NCBI GenBank assembly: GCA_934725575.1
Contig: CAKVCK010000027.1
Location: 1 to 46,229 of the forward strand
Length of the DNA: 46,229 nucleotides
Direction: 5' to 3'
DNA from: an uncultured Bacteroidales bacterium
Lineage (GTDB): Bacteria; Bacteroidota; Bacteroidia; Bacteroidales; UBA932
The translations under genes and the position numbers were made by a program. Shown in pieces: positions 23,711-31,282 of the stretch (positions within the stretch are counted from its first letter, which is position 1; each line of letters opens with the position of its first letter). Under the pieces are notes generated by a model that had not been told where the DNA came from, made no database searches, and worked only from the letters and a program-made list of their open reading frames with translations.

Positions 23711-25255
23711 CTAATAGTTCTTGAGCTTCTTTGTGATGTCGATGTCGTAATAGCTGCCGACGAAATTGTGGAATTCCTTCTTCATTTCCTCCAGGATTTC
23801 AGGCTTCTCGGCGGCGATGTCGTTTTGCTGTCCCCTGTCATTTACGACATCGAACAGAACATAGTCAGGAACATTTCCAAGATCCACCTTTTTCGTCTTT
23901 CTGTAAGCCGGACCATAGTATGGCGGAATCATAATATAGTTCCCCTTTCTCATCGCCAGGCGGCTCTTGGCCTCCACGATCAGCGATTCCCGTCCCTTGC
24001 CTTTGCCGAGGAACGCGTTCAGATGATTCTGCGAATCAAGGCTGTCAGGAGTGTCGGCCCCTATCAATGAAGCCAGCGAGGCATAGTAGTCAAGCTGGGA
24101 CACAAGCTCGTTTGAGACCATCTTGTGGGTATGCCCTTTCCACCATATTATCATCGGCACGTGTGCGCCGCCGTCATAAAGACTGTACTTGCCTCCGCGG
24201 AGTTTTCCGTATGCATCGTGATCGTCCCTGTGCTCGTACGCCTGATCCACGTAGCCATCCTGGAGGACAGGACCATTATCAGAGGTGAAAATCACAAGCG
24301 TGTTGTCGAGGATGCCCTTTTTCTTCAGGTAGTTGATGACCTCTCCGACACACCAGTCGGCCTCCACAACCGCGTCTCCTCTCGGCCCAAGAGCGGTGGC
24401 TCCGACAAACCTCTGGTTAGGAGTGCGCGGGACGTGAGGCTGATGAAGTCCATAATAGAGGAAGAACGGCTTGCTTTCGTCACGAGTGTCGATGTAGTTC
24501 TTAACCTTGTCCACGAAATAATCCGCCATATCCTCATCCACCCAGAGGGCTTTCTTGCCGCCGCGCATATAGCCGATGCGGGGGATTCCGTTTATGATGG
24601 CCTCATTGTGATGATGATCCCACATCATCCGTATCATATCCAGATCTTTCTTTCCGTCAGGTTCTCCCGGAAAATTGTGTTCGTAACTTACCTCGATAGG
24701 GTCGTTCGGATCCAGATTCAGCACGTTTCCGTTTTCCACATAGACAGTCGGAACCCTGTCATTGGTGGCGGCGATGAGGCAGGAATAGTCAAAGCCTATG
24801 TCATTGGCGCAAGGGCTGATATGCTTGTTCCAGTCCAGATTGCCGTTGCCCATTCCAAGATGCCATTTGCCGATCGCGCCGGTCTGATAGCCGTTGGCCT
24901 GCATCATCTTCGGAATAGTTGGCATTTCCGTGGAGATGATCAATGGAGCGTCCCCGGGAAGGATCTTGGCACTCGTGTTTCTCCACGGGTATGCTCCGGT
25001 AAGGAGTCCGTATCGGCTCGGGGTTGATGTCGCCGAGGTCGCGTACGCATTGTTGAACAACACCCCCTCCGCCGCCAGCGAGTCAATGTTCGGTGTCGGG
25101 ATCGAACCGTATCCGTAAGCGTTCACGTCACCTATTCCCAAGTCATCGGCAATGATGAGCAGAATATTCGGTTTCTGAGGTTCTTGCTTCGCGTCCGCAC
25201 AGGCACCGGCCACAACCGGAAGCGCCGCAAGTCCTATAAGTGATTTCGTTTTCAT
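23711..25255 (-). CDS. Sulfatase, Ser-type, lipoprotein
   Basis: A 514-residue S1-family sulfatase. The signal peptide ends in lipobox VVAGAC (Cys19). Metal ligands Asp37-Asp38 (IIADDLGIGD) precede the maturation motif S77-T-P-S-R81 in SATSTPSRYGLLTG. Ser in the first position means the formylglycine would be made from serine by an anaerobic sulfatase-maturating radical SAM enzyme, which is not in this window. Later motifs include GKWHLG, FFLYYGLHQPHVP and VIFTSDNGP. The neighbouring GH106 and rhamnose genes suggest a sulfated, rhamnose-containing glycan (ulvan-like or a host/bacterial polymer), but the substrate is inference. Confidence 0.9.
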   Translation of the reverse strand: MKTKSLIGLAALPVVAGACADAKQEPQKPNILLIIADDLGIGDVNAYGYGSIPTPNIDSLAAEGVLFNNAYATSATSTPSRYGLLTGAYPWRNTSAKILPGDAPLIISTEMPTIPKMMQANGYQTGAIGKWHLGMGNGNLDWNKHISPCANDIGFDYSCLIAATNDRVPTVYVENGNVLNLDPNDPIEVSYEHNFPGEPDGKKDLDMIRMMWDHHHNEAIINGIPRIGYMRGGKKALWVDEDMADYFVDKVKNYIDTRDESKPFFLYYGLHQPHVPRTPNQRFVGATALGPRGDAVVEADWCVGEVINYLKKKGILDNTLVIFTSDNGPVLQDGYVDQAYEHRDDHDAYGKLRGGKYSLYDGGAHVPMIIWWKGHTHKMVSNELVSQLDYYASLASLIGADTPDSLDSQNHLNAFLGKGKGRESLIVEAKSRLAMRKGNYIMIPPYYGPAYRKTKKVDLGNVPDYVLFDVVNDRGQQNDIAAEKPEILEEMKKEFHNFVGSYYDIDITKKLKNY

Positions 25256-25295
25256 ATAGGATCTTTATTGCATTTTCTCATTAAGAATGAATGAA

Positions 25296-25303
25296 CAAAG
25301 GTA
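25296..25303 (-). promoter_or_regulatory. -7 box for the sulfatase gene
   Basis: TACCTTTG on the minus strand, about 40 bases upstream of the ATG at 25255. I could not find a good TTTG at the right distance, so it may need an activator. The remaining bases to 25516 show nothing else I can name. Confidence 0.4.
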
Positions 25304-25516
25304 CAATATTTCGATCGACTTTTGTGGCCTTGCAACACTTATTAGAGCGTACGATTTCATAAATCATTGATTACAAAACGGTGCCGCGTCACTAATTAAC
25401 CCTCAATCAGTTGTGAAACGCCGGCCTTCCATTTTGACCACCATAATTTCACAACATACTAATAATAAACATCTTAACGATCACAGCGCACTTCGGCAGA
25501 CTCTGCGCCCGGAAGG

Positions 25517-26413
25517 TCACAACTTGGCAACCTGGGTGGCGTTGCGATATTCAGCGGGGGTCTGGCCGGTCATATGCCGGAACGCGGTGAAGAAATAATC
25601 GTGATTGTTGTAACCCACATTGTAGGCCACCTCCTTGATACTCATCGTCGTGTTTGTCAGCAGCTCCTTCGCCTTGCTCATCCGCACCTCGTTGATGAAC
25701 CTCGCCGGAGAGAACCCGGTATATTCCTTGAAAGTCTTGCGGAAAGAGGAATAGCCCAGGCACAACTTCGCCGCCACCTCCTCCGGAGAGATCGTCATAT
25801 AATGGCTGTGGATCATCACCTTCGCCTGACTGATCTTGTTCGCCGTGTCCGACTCCTGGAACTGCGAGTTCCTGTCGTAGAAATACGCAAGGCTGAGAAG
25901 CCGGTCAACTATGCCCGCAAGAACCTGCTGGAAACCAGACTCCTGAGCCACGGCGGCGTTGATCGCCGAAGTGTAGAGGTTCACTATGTCCTCGTGGATA
26001 TTCACCTTGAAAAGCGGCCTGTCCTTCGAGAAAAAGCCCTGCTGGACCAGATTGTCGACGAAGGCTCCGTTGAATCCTATCCAATATTCCTTCCACCCCG
26101 TCGACTTGTCAGGATAGTAGGAATGCCACTCGCCCGGGAAAAGCAGGAACATCATCCCGCCTTTGACAGGAATTGACTTCGACCGCCCCAAAGTCTCGCA
26201 GGAAAACTTGCCCTTACCCTCTGTTATGTAAAGGAGTTGATATTCCTGAAGGATCCTTCCGCTGGCGACGGAAAACACATAACGAGACGGATGGTTGCGA
26301 GGCGGATAGTCCATTCCGGGAGCGATCTCCTGAAAACCCACCGAGTTGACGGCAGTCCCCCACTTGAGGTCAACAGGGTTAACCGCCAAATATTTGAGAT
26401 GAACCGAAGCCAT
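25517..26413 (-). CDS. AraC family transcriptional regulator, probable rhamnose regulator (RhaR-like)
   Basis: A 298-residue regulator from ATG 26413 (MASVHLKYLAVNPVDLKWG); a longer frame to 26473 overlaps the promoter and is rejected. The N-terminal half is a cupin-like sensor (QLLYITEGKGKFSCETLG...GMMFLLFPGEWHSYYPD), and the C-terminal ~100 residues are a double helix-turn-helix (EEVAAKLCLGYSSFRKTFKEYTGFSPARFINEVRMSKAKELL, then MSIKEVAYNVGYNNHDYFFTAFRHMTGQTPAEYR). It is divergent from rhaB with 150 bases between, the arrangement I recall for the AraC-type regulator of rhamnose genes in Bacteroides thetaiotaomicron. It may activate rhaBA and perhaps the sulfatase and rhamnosidase genes. Confidence 0.85.
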   Translation of the reverse strand: MASVHLKYLAVNPVDLKWGTAVNSVGFQEIAPGMDYPPRNHPSRYVFSVASGRILQEYQLLYITEGKGKFSCETLGRSKSIPVKGGMMFLLFPGEWHSYYPDKSTGWKEYWIGFNGAFVDNLVQQGFFSKDRPLFKVNIHEDIVNLYTSAINAAVAQESGFQQVLAGIVDRLLSLAYFYDRNSQFQESDTANKISQAKVMIHSHYMTISPEEVAAKLCLGYSSFRKTFKEYTGFSPARFINEVRMSKAKELLTNTTMSIKEVAYNVGYNNHDYFFTAFRHMTGQTPAEYRNATQVAKL

Positions 26414-26447
26414 AGTTTGCAGACCTTTTGTTACTAATTGTGCGTCA

Positions 26448-26478
26448 CAAATATAACAAAAAATAATTCCCAATCAAA
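26448..26478 (-). promoter_or_regulatory. Consensus promoter of the AraC regulator gene
   Basis: Minus strand TTTG (26478-26475), exactly 19 bases, TATATTTG (26455-26448). Predicted start near 26441, giving a leader of about 28 bases. The divergent rhaB gene has no equally good box (TAATTTAT at 26558-26565 overlaps its ATG), which would fit an activator-dependent promoter. Confidence 0.75.
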
Positions 26479-26563
26479 TTTCCAAGTTATAATATCAAAA
26501 TATTCAGCGGTAAAACAGCGAAAAAAAACAAAATTTGTAATGCACAAAAAAGCCACGTAATTT

Positions 26564-27979
26564 ATGAAATTTCTAGCATTTGATCTCGGAGCGACGAGCG
26601 GCAGAGCCATCATCGGAACTGTCGAAAACGATAAGCTTACTTCAGAGGAAGTCTATAGATTCCCCAATGCCGTCAAGGAGATGGACGGGAAGTATTACTG
26701 GGACATCAATTCTCTCTTCGACCACTTCAAGGCTGCCCTCAAAAAGGTCGCCGGGATGGGCGTGAAGATCGAATCGATCGGCATCGACACCTGGGGCGTG
26801 GACTTCGGTCATATCGGCAAAGACGGCGGAATCATCGGAATGCCAAGGGCTTACAGAGACCCATACACCGATGGAATCCCTGAGGAAGTCTTTGGGATCA
26901 TACCCCGCGAGGAACTCTACTCCATCACCGGAGTCCAGATAATGAACTTCAACACCATCTTCCAGCTCTATGCGCAAAGCAAGGAAGCCGGATCAAGGCT
27001 GCCTCAGACCGACAAGATCCTCTTTATGCCTGACCTGCTGGCGTATATGCTGACCGGAAAGATGGTCTGTGAATATACCGACGCATCCACCTCGGGTCTT
27101 ATCAACCCGCGCACAAGGGACTTTCAGAGAGACCTGCTTGAGCGGCTCGGAATCAACCCTTCCCTACTGCTTGACATCACCCAGCCGGGCACAAAGGTCG
27201 GAATGCTGAAAAAGGAGCTCTGCGAGGAGACCGGAATGGAGTCGGTTCCTGTGATCGCCGTCGCCGGACACGACACAGCCTCAGCCATCGCCGCCGTACC
27301 TGCGTCCGGCGAGAACTTCGCCTACCTCAGCAGCGGCACCTGGAGCCTGATGGGCATCGAGTCCAAGACTCCGATCATCGATGAAAAGTCTTATGAATAT
27401 AACCTCACGAACGAGGGCGGAATAGAAGGCACGACCAGATTCCTCAAGAATATCACGGGAATGTGGCTGCTGGAGCAAAGCCGAAAGACTTGGGAGGCGG
27501 AAGGCCGGAAATATTCATACGCCGAGATGGAGGCTATGGCCCGCGAGGCGATCGACTTCCCGTCCACCATCAACCCTGACGATCCTCGTTTCGCCGCGCC
27601 TAAGGATATGTACGCCGAGATCAAGGCGGCCCTTCAGGAGTCAGGGCAGAGGGTCCCGGAGAATGACGGGGAAATGATCAGCTGCATCTACCACAGCCTC
27701 ACGAAGAGGTACAAGGAAGTCATAGGGATGCTTCAGGGATTCGCGTCATTCAAGATCGGGAAACTGCACGTGATCGGTGGCGGATCGGCCAACAAACTTA
27801 TGTGCCAGCTGACGGCCGACACACTCGGAATCCCTGTCATCGCAGGTCCTATGGAGGGCACGGCGATCGGCAACATTATGCTCCAGGCCAAGGTGGCCGG
27901 CCTTGTGGGAGACCGCTGGGATATGCGTCGCATCATCGGCAACTCCATTCAGACAATCACCTACGAGCCGAGAAGTTAG
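26564..27979 (+). CDS. rhaB: Rhamnulokinase
   Basis: A 471-residue FGGY-family sugar kinase. N-terminal phosphate loop FLAFDLGATSGRAIIG, then WDINSLFDHFKAALKK, GIDTWGVDFGHI (catalytic Asp), and the C-terminal ATP site VAGHDTASAIAAVPASGENFAYLSSGTWSLMGIE and HVIGGGSANKLMCQLTADTLGIPVIAGPMEGTAIGN. These are the standard RhaB patterns. It phosphorylates L-rhamnulose to L-rhamnulose-1-phosphate. It is followed by rhamnose isomerase after 72 bases, so they are probably one transcript. No aldolase (rhaD) or rhamnose permease is in the window. Confidence 0.93.
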   Translation: MKFLAFDLGATSGRAIIGTVENDKLTSEEVYRFPNAVKEMDGKYYWDINSLFDHFKAALKKVAGMGVKIESIGIDTWGVDFGHIGKDGGIIGMPRAYRDPYTDGIPEEVFGIIPREELYSITGVQIMNFNTIFQLYAQSKEAGSRLPQTDKILFMPDLLAYMLTGKMVCEYTDASTSGLINPRTRDFQRDLLERLGINPSLLLDITQPGTKVGMLKKELCEETGMESVPVIAVAGHDTASAIAAVPASGENFAYLSSGTWSLMGIESKTPIIDEKSYEYNLTNEGGIEGTTRFLKNITGMWLLEQSRKTWEAEGRKYSYAEMEAMAREAIDFPSTINPDDPRFAAPKDMYAEIKAALQESGQRVPENDGEMISCIYHSLTKRYKEVIGMLQGFASFKIGKLHVIGGGSANKLMCQLTADTLGIPVIAGPMEGTAIGNIMLQAKVAGLVGDRWDMRRIIGNSIQTITYEPRS

Positions 27980-28051
27980 TTCATAACGGCCTACAACAGG
28001 CTGTTACGGAATCAATTTTGAGAATATTACAAATCATAAATCTAAAATAAT

Positions 28052-29302
28052 ATGAACGAGAATCTTATAACCAAGGCCTATGAGATGGCCAAAGAGCGTT
28101 ACGCCGCCATCGGCGTGGACACTGACAAAGCGATAGAGCTTCTTGAGAAGACCCCGATCTCCCTCCAGTGCTGGCAGGCTGATGACGTGATGGGCTTCGA
28201 GAACGACACCGCCCTTACTGGCGGAATCCAGGCGACCGGCAACTATCCGGGCCGCGCCCGCAACATCGACGAGCTCCGCGCCGACATCAAGTTCGTGAAG
28301 AGCCTCCTCGGTGGAACACAGCGTCTGAACCTGCACGAGATCTATGGTGATTTCCAGGGCAAGCACGTTGACCGTGACGAGGTTGAGCCGGCTCACTTCC
28401 AGAGCTGGATGGAATGGGGTAAGGAGAACGGGATGAAGCTCGACTTCAACTCCACATCCTTCTCGCATCCTAAGAGCGGTGACCTCTCACTCGCCAACCC
28501 GGACAAGTCCATCCGTGACTTCTGGATCGAGCACACAAAGCGTTGCCGCAGGGTGGCCGACGCGATGGGCAAGTTCCAGGGCGACCCTTGCATTATGAAC
28601 ATCTGGGTTCACGACGGATCGAAGGACCAGACCGTGGAGCGTCTCCGCTACCGCGAGATTATGGCGCAGTCCCTGGACGAGATTCTCGCCGAGGATCTGC
28701 CTGGAATGAAGACCTGCCTTGAGGCGAAGCTCTTCGGAATCGGCCTTGAGAGCTACACCGTCGGCTCACACGACTTCGTGACCGGCTACTGCTCGACCCG
28801 CAAGCTTATGTACACCCTTGACACAGGCCACTATGAGCAGACCGAGAACATCAGCGATATGGTCGCTTCCCTCCTTCTCTTCGTGCCTGAGCTGATGCTC
28901 CACACCAGCCGTCCTGTACGTTGGGATTCCGACCACGTTGTCACGATGAATGACCAGACCCTCGACCTGTTCAAGGAGGTTGTCCGCGCAGGCGCCCTCG
29001 ACCGCACACACATCGGTCTTGACTACTTCGACGCATCGATCAACCGCATCGGAGCCTATATCATCGGCACCCGCTCGACCCAGAAGTGTATGCTCCAGGC
29101 CTTCCTTGAGCCGCTTGAGACCCTCCGCAAGTACGAGGACAACGGCAAGTACTTCCAGCGTCTCGCCCTTCTGGAAGAGGCCAAGTCACTTCCGTTCGGA
29201 GCCGTTTACGACTACTTCAACCTCAAGAACGGTGTTCCTGTAGGCCAGGACTTCATCGCTTCCGTGGAGAAGTACGAGGCTGATGTCACCTCAAAGAGAT
29301 AA
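28052..29302 (+). CDS. rhaA: L-rhamnose isomerase
   Basis: A 416-residue protein with the RhaA signature regions: SLQCWQADDVMGFE, GGIQATGNYPGRARN, NLHEIYGDFQG, SFSHPKSGDLSLANPD, WVHDGSKDQTVERLRYR, and the C-terminal DTGHYEQTENISDMVASLLLFVPELMLHTSRPVRWDSDHVV, which hold the metal-binding His, Asp and Glu residues of the TIM barrel. It converts L-rhamnose to L-rhamnulose. Codon use is strongly biased toward C-ending codons compared with neighbours, a sign of high expression. In Bacteroides literature the gene is also called rhaI. Confidence 0.95.
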   Translation: MNENLITKAYEMAKERYAAIGVDTDKAIELLEKTPISLQCWQADDVMGFENDTALTGGIQATGNYPGRARNIDELRADIKFVKSLLGGTQRLNLHEIYGDFQGKHVDRDEVEPAHFQSWMEWGKENGMKLDFNSTSFSHPKSGDLSLANPDKSIRDFWIEHTKRCRRVADAMGKFQGDPCIMNIWVHDGSKDQTVERLRYREIMAQSLDEILAEDLPGMKTCLEAKLFGIGLESYTVGSHDFVTGYCSTRKLMYTLDTGHYEQTENISDMVASLLLFVPELMLHTSRPVRWDSDHVVTMNDQTLDLFKEVVRAGALDRTHIGLDYFDASINRIGAYIIGTRSTQKCMLQAFLEPLETLRKYEDNGKYFQRLALLEEAKSLPFGAVYDYFNLKNGVPVGQDFIASVEKYEADVTSKR

Positions 29303-29347
29303 CAACCAAGAATAATAAACGTCTGCCGTTCCGCGGACACTACAATC

Positions 29348-29389
29348 GGCACCACCGGTTCTTCGATATATTCAAGAACCGGCGGTGTC
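29348..29389 (+). terminator. Terminator after rhaBA
   Basis: Arms GGCACCACCGGTTCTT (29348-29363) and AAGAACCGGCGGTGTC (29374-29389) pair with one A-C mismatch and one G-T pair around a 10-base loop, followed by ATTTT. It lies 46 bases after the rhaA stop. Confidence 0.8.
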
Positions 29390-29406
29390 ATTTTGCCTTG
29401 AAGGGA

Positions 29407-29437
29407 TTGGATTTCTGATCAGTAAGGCTTATCTTTG
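29407..29437 (+). promoter_or_regulatory. Promoter of the TerB-like gene
   Basis: TTG (29407-29409), 20 bases, TATCTTTG (29430-29437). The transcript would start near 29443, about 15 bases before the ATG. Confidence 0.65.
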
Positions 29438-29458
29438 TAGGCATCGGAGATATCAGAT

Positions 29459-30952
29459 ATGCGAAAACTTGATTCCATAGGCCTCGGCGGGACTCAGCGG
29501 CGGGCGGTGATGAAGCTTGCGGTCGAGCTGGTAAAGGCGGATGACCGGATCCATTCGAAGGAGGTCGCGGTGCTGGACGAATTGCAGTCCGGGCTTGGGC
29601 TTGATCAGGAGGAACTGGATCTTACGCACTATCTGTCTTTGGAGAATGCCGTGGATTGCCTCAAGGATCTGGAGGAAGAGCAGACAAGGCGCATCATCAA
29701 CCTTTTCAACGAGATAATGTGTTCGGACAACGACATCGACTTCGAGGAGAACCTCCTGTTATCCTCAATATCAATGTCTTGCGACAGCGGATCCAGAGGC
29801 TGGTGCAAGATTCTGTCCGCGGACGCACCAGAATCCGAAGCTCCTGAAAAGCAGATCGTCTTTCTTGAAGGCCAAACATCGGAAGCGGCACATCTTGTCC
29901 TCGATGACAAATACGACAACTTACTCATTTCAAAGGCATTCGGTGACATCGGGATTGAGTTTTTCTACCTTCCGGACATTATTCGCGAGTTCGGACGGCA
30001 CCTTGAGGACGATGACAAATTCGGGCTTCTCCAACGTTCGATGGAATACCTCGTGCCGGCCGGAGACAAAATCAAGCTGAACAACCTAAAGGAATCACTG
30101 GCGACCTTAGACACGAGAACCTTCTACCACCTGATCCTTTCAAGGTTCAATATTGCCCCTGAGCGGATTCCGTACCAAGCGTTCCTGCTTGTCAAAATCC
30201 GCGACAGCCATATTCTTGACGACAGCGACACTATGCGCCGCACGGTGGATTTCCTCTGCATCGACATCTCTTCCGAAGTCAAAAAACGAATCCTGGCTTT
30301 CGTCTCCCGCTTCGACGAACGCCGCAACCTCCTCTCCTACAAAGGCTACTACAAGTTCCTGTACGACTATCTCAGCTCCGAGGCAAAAATCACCAACCCA
30401 ATCAGCATCAATTCAAAAGGCGACTTTATCCTCGACTCTGGCGAGATCATCAGGTTCAAATCCGCACCGCAGGCGAAAACACTCTATCTGCTTCTTATGA
30501 GCCGTGGCCACAAAGGAATCACCCAAACCGACTTCAACAAAGCAGTCTCATTTCTCAAAGTGCTGGACATCAATGAATATCTCACCCCATCCGGCGATTT
30601 CGACTTTCCACGTTTCAATGAATATCTCGCCGGCAAGGCCGATGAATATGCCCGGATCATCCTCGACACGATCACAATCTACCGGATGTTTTCGACCAAG
30701 GACTGCCAGAAGAAAGATTTCCTTGAATATATCCTGAGCATCCTTCAGCACCGCAGTTCGCTCAAAACCTACATCAACTCCGGTTTCGCTTCCGTAAGGA
30801 AACTCGCTAATCCGGAGCACTTTACAGTCCGTTTCGACACCGATGCCCAAACCTACTCAGTGTCAGCCAGTCCATCTCTTTTCACCTCAGCATTAGGCTC
30901 CACAACCTCCAAGCCTCTTACCGAGACTACTTTCTGGAACTCTCTTAAGTAA
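29459..30952 (+). CDS. TerB-like domain protein of unknown function
   Basis: A 497-residue cytoplasmic protein with no signal peptide or membrane segment. Residues ~15-105 (RRAVMKLAVELVKADDRIHSKEVAVLDELQSGLGL...RRIINLFNEIMCSDNDIDFEENLLL) look like a helical TerB/DjlA-type domain: a repeated A-D-x-x-I-x-x-x-E pattern with acidic metal-binding-like residues (ADDRIHSKE and SDNDIDFEE). The middle is unassigned. Residues ~320-360 (FILDSGEIIRFKSAPQAKTLYLLLMSRGHKGITQTDF) resemble the winged-helix DNA-binding region of response-regulator-like proteins. It is alone, with its own promoter and a terminator before it. It could be a regulator or stress protein. I cannot name the family. Confidence 0.65.
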   Translation: MRKLDSIGLGGTQRRAVMKLAVELVKADDRIHSKEVAVLDELQSGLGLDQEELDLTHYLSLENAVDCLKDLEEEQTRRIINLFNEIMCSDNDIDFEENLLLSSISMSCDSGSRGWCKILSADAPESEAPEKQIVFLEGQTSEAAHLVLDDKYDNLLISKAFGDIGIEFFYLPDIIREFGRHLEDDDKFGLLQRSMEYLVPAGDKIKLNNLKESLATLDTRTFYHLILSRFNIAPERIPYQAFLLVKIRDSHILDDSDTMRRTVDFLCIDISSEVKKRILAFVSRFDERRNLLSYKGYYKFLYDYLSSEAKITNPISINSKGDFILDSGEIIRFKSAPQAKTLYLLLMSRGHKGITQTDFNKAVSFLKVLDINEYLTPSGDFDFPRFNEYLAGKADEYARIILDTITIYRMFSTKDCQKKDFLEYILSILQHRSSLKTYINSGFASVRKLANPEHFTVRFDTDAQTYSVSASPSLFTSALGSTTSKPLTETTFWNSLK

Positions 30953-31282
30953 CCAGCCTTAAGTACCCCAAGCGTACCCGGCCCTAAGTAGCCAGCCAAG
31001 CGCATTCGAACTTAAGCAGCCTGTCAAACGAACCATGCTGAATTTCAATCTATTACAGATTACTGCCAGCCAATACGAGAGGGCAGGATTACACAACAAT
31101 ATGGTCATCAAGGAGTTACAGTTCAGCCACATTTTAAACCAATCACGGGATATTGATTTCAGGAGACAATACAGCGACATTGTTGTCAAGTAGTGTGTTT
31201 ATTTTCCAAACGGTTGGATTCCTGGCGGAAGAGTCTGGAATGAGCGTTATCTTAGCGGACTCCAAGTAAGATTTATTGGATT
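30953..31282. other. Gene-free stretch with short degenerate repeats
   Basis: From the TerB-like stop to about 31021 a word like CTTAAGTA-CCAGCC recurs (30943, 30959, 30984 and 31010 regions, with AAGCG between), giving an imperfect tandem repeat of about 25 bases. The remainder to the ATPase start at 31283 shows no gene, no strong hairpin and no TAnnTTTG box that I trust. Minus-strand frames here look like chance. Confidence 0.4.

Noticed and set aside
26534..26565. TTTG and TAATTTAT as the rhaB promoter
   Set aside because: The -7 box would overlap the ATG at 26564, putting the transcript start inside the gene; an activator-dependent promoter is more likely.
30959..31189. Minus-strand 76-codon frame in the gap before the P-type ATPase
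   Set aside because: No start context, no domain, and it overlaps short degenerate repeats.
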